Shown here in pieces: positions 63,321 through 64,000 of a stretch of 64,000 nt of DNA (its first letter is position 1; each line of letters opens with the position of its first letter). The DNA comes from Calothrix sp. NIES-2100. Lineage in GTDB: Bacteria > Cyanobacteriota > Cyanobacteriia > Cyanobacteriales > Nostocaceae. Location: contig NZ_AP018178.1 in NCBI RefSeq assembly GCF_002368195.1, forward strand, positions 667,738 to 731,737, read 5' to 3'. The notes beneath the pieces are model-generated. The model was not told the DNA's origin. It was given only the letters and a program-made list of their open reading frames with translations, and made no database searches. Position numbers and translations under genes: made by a program.

Positions 63321-64000
63321 TCATACTTCAGCCTTACTAGAGGGAGGCATAATCACTTTTTTAGCTAAACCTAAGGTCTTCAAAGCTTGGATACTCCACC
63401 AAGTAATATCAATTTCCCACCAAGAAAATCCTGATTTGGCAACATGGGGATAAGTATGATGGTTGTTGTGCCATCCTTCACCATAAGTTACCAAGGATAC
63501 CCACCAAAGATTGCGGGAATCGTCGCTAGCATCAAAGGTACGATAGCCCCATTTGTGGGTTGCTGAGTTCACAAACCAAGTTGAGTGCCATAGTAAGACG
63601 GCTCGCACAAACATGCCATAGATGACAAAAGACCAACCACCTAAAGCATATAACAATAAACCCAAGGGGATTTGCAATAGCAGGAAGTAGCGATCTAACC
63701 AACGGTAAAATGGTTGACGTGCTAGATCTGGGGCATATTTTTGATATCTTTCGGCATCAAAGAACTCTGTGCGTGGGTAAAAAATCCATAACATATGACT
63801 CCACCAAAACCCTCTTTTGGCAGAGTAAGGGTCTAAATTAATATCTTCAGTGTGGGCGTGATGCTGGCGGTGTCCACCAACCCAGAATATCGGCCCGCCT
63901 TGTAAAGCTAAAGCGCCAATAAAGGCGATCGCATATTCTAACCACTTTGGTACTTGGAAACTCCGATGCGAGAGTAGTCGGTGATATCCCAAACAAATCC
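63321..64000 (-). CDS. Fatty acid desaturase, delta-9 (DesC-like), 5' end outside window
   Basis: The visible 225 or so residues carry the three histidine boxes of membrane desaturases: HRLLSH, HRQHH and HNNHH. They hold the di-iron centre that places a double bond in acyl lipids. The WWSHMLWIFYPR and YGEGWHNNHHTYPH segments fit the cyanobacterial acyl-lipid delta-9 type. The open frame continues to the window edge (the TTG at 63992 is internal), so the N-terminus, including one or two membrane helices, is missing here. Confidence 0.88.
   Translation of the reverse strand, partial: ICLGYHRLLSHRSFQVPKWLEYAIAFIGALALQGGPIFWVGGHRQHHAHTEDINLDPYSAKRGFWWSHMLWIFYPRTEFFDAERYQKYAPDLARQPFYRWLDRYFLLLQIPLGLLLYALGGWSFVIYGMFVRAVLLWHSTWFVNSATHKWGYRTFDASDDSRNLWWVSLVTYGEGWHNNHHTYPHVAKSGFSWWEIDITWWSIQALKTLGLAKKVIMPPSSKAEV

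Noticed and set aside
1..64000. tRNA or rRNA genes
   Set aside because: I saw no cloverleaf with a GTTCGA-type T loop and matching acceptor stem, and no rRNA segments. A dedicated scan would be needed to exclude a degenerate tRNA.

Overview
The window is a piece of a filamentous, heterocyst-type cyanobacterial genome (Nostoc/Anabaena-like). The evidence is frequent HIP1 octamers (GCGATCGC), short tandemly repeated CCCCTAG / CCCAATG / GTCAATA tracts between genes, and typically cyanobacterial proteins: a CBS-CP12 fusion, an SLH-DUF3370-like protein, a PEP-CTERM protein, DUF3122-like and Uma2 proteins, and a stearoyl-type desaturase. Two very different parts meet near position 36,050.

Positions 1 to about 36,050 are AT-rich and form a tailed-phage-like element (prophage or phage-plasmid) whose left end lies outside the window. 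It starts with a minus-strand nucleotide-metabolism operon: a MazG-like pyrophosphohydrolase, dCTP deaminase, a frame-shifted ThyX, and a second ThyX of the phage type. Next comes a 941-bp quasi-palindromic repeat (copy A), a five-repeat CRISPR mini-array without cas genes, and two small membrane proteins. Two giant tail-fibre/spike genes and the head module follow on the minus strand (connector, portal, protease-scaffold, cement protein, major capsid). The terminase (Mu gp28-like) and tail module run the other way on the plus strand. Copy B of the 941-bp repeat, inverted relative to A, sits inside the tail module. It is followed by the tail chaperones, with a -1 frameshift site, and a 3204-residue tape measure protein carrying a lipase-like domain plus three peptidoglycan-cleaving domains. 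A degenerate GGDEF protein and a small secreted protein close the element. A 15-bp palindrome, AAAAAGT(C/G)ACTTTTT, recurs at about ten places, mostly between genes and several times just downstream of near-identical sigma70-type promoters. It looks like an element-wide operator system.

Positions about 36,050 to 64,000 are ordinary chromosome. The element abuts the coding region of a DndD/SbcC-like ATPase that lacks its N-terminus with Walker A. The neighbouring genes are parts of a DNA phosphorothioation (Dnd) island: Dnd-associated protein 4, an SBD-HNH restriction nuclease, dndB and dndC. The element therefore appears to have split a component of a DNA modification/defence system. The remainder holds a universal stress protein, CBS-CP12, a cNMP-AAA-polyferredoxin fusion, a parvulin foldase, an ABC exporter, a methyltransferase, a putative outer-membrane barrel protein and its secreted neighbour, and the start of a fatty-acid desaturase.

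All functional calls come from reading motifs by eye. No database search was run, and counts of short motifs are manual.
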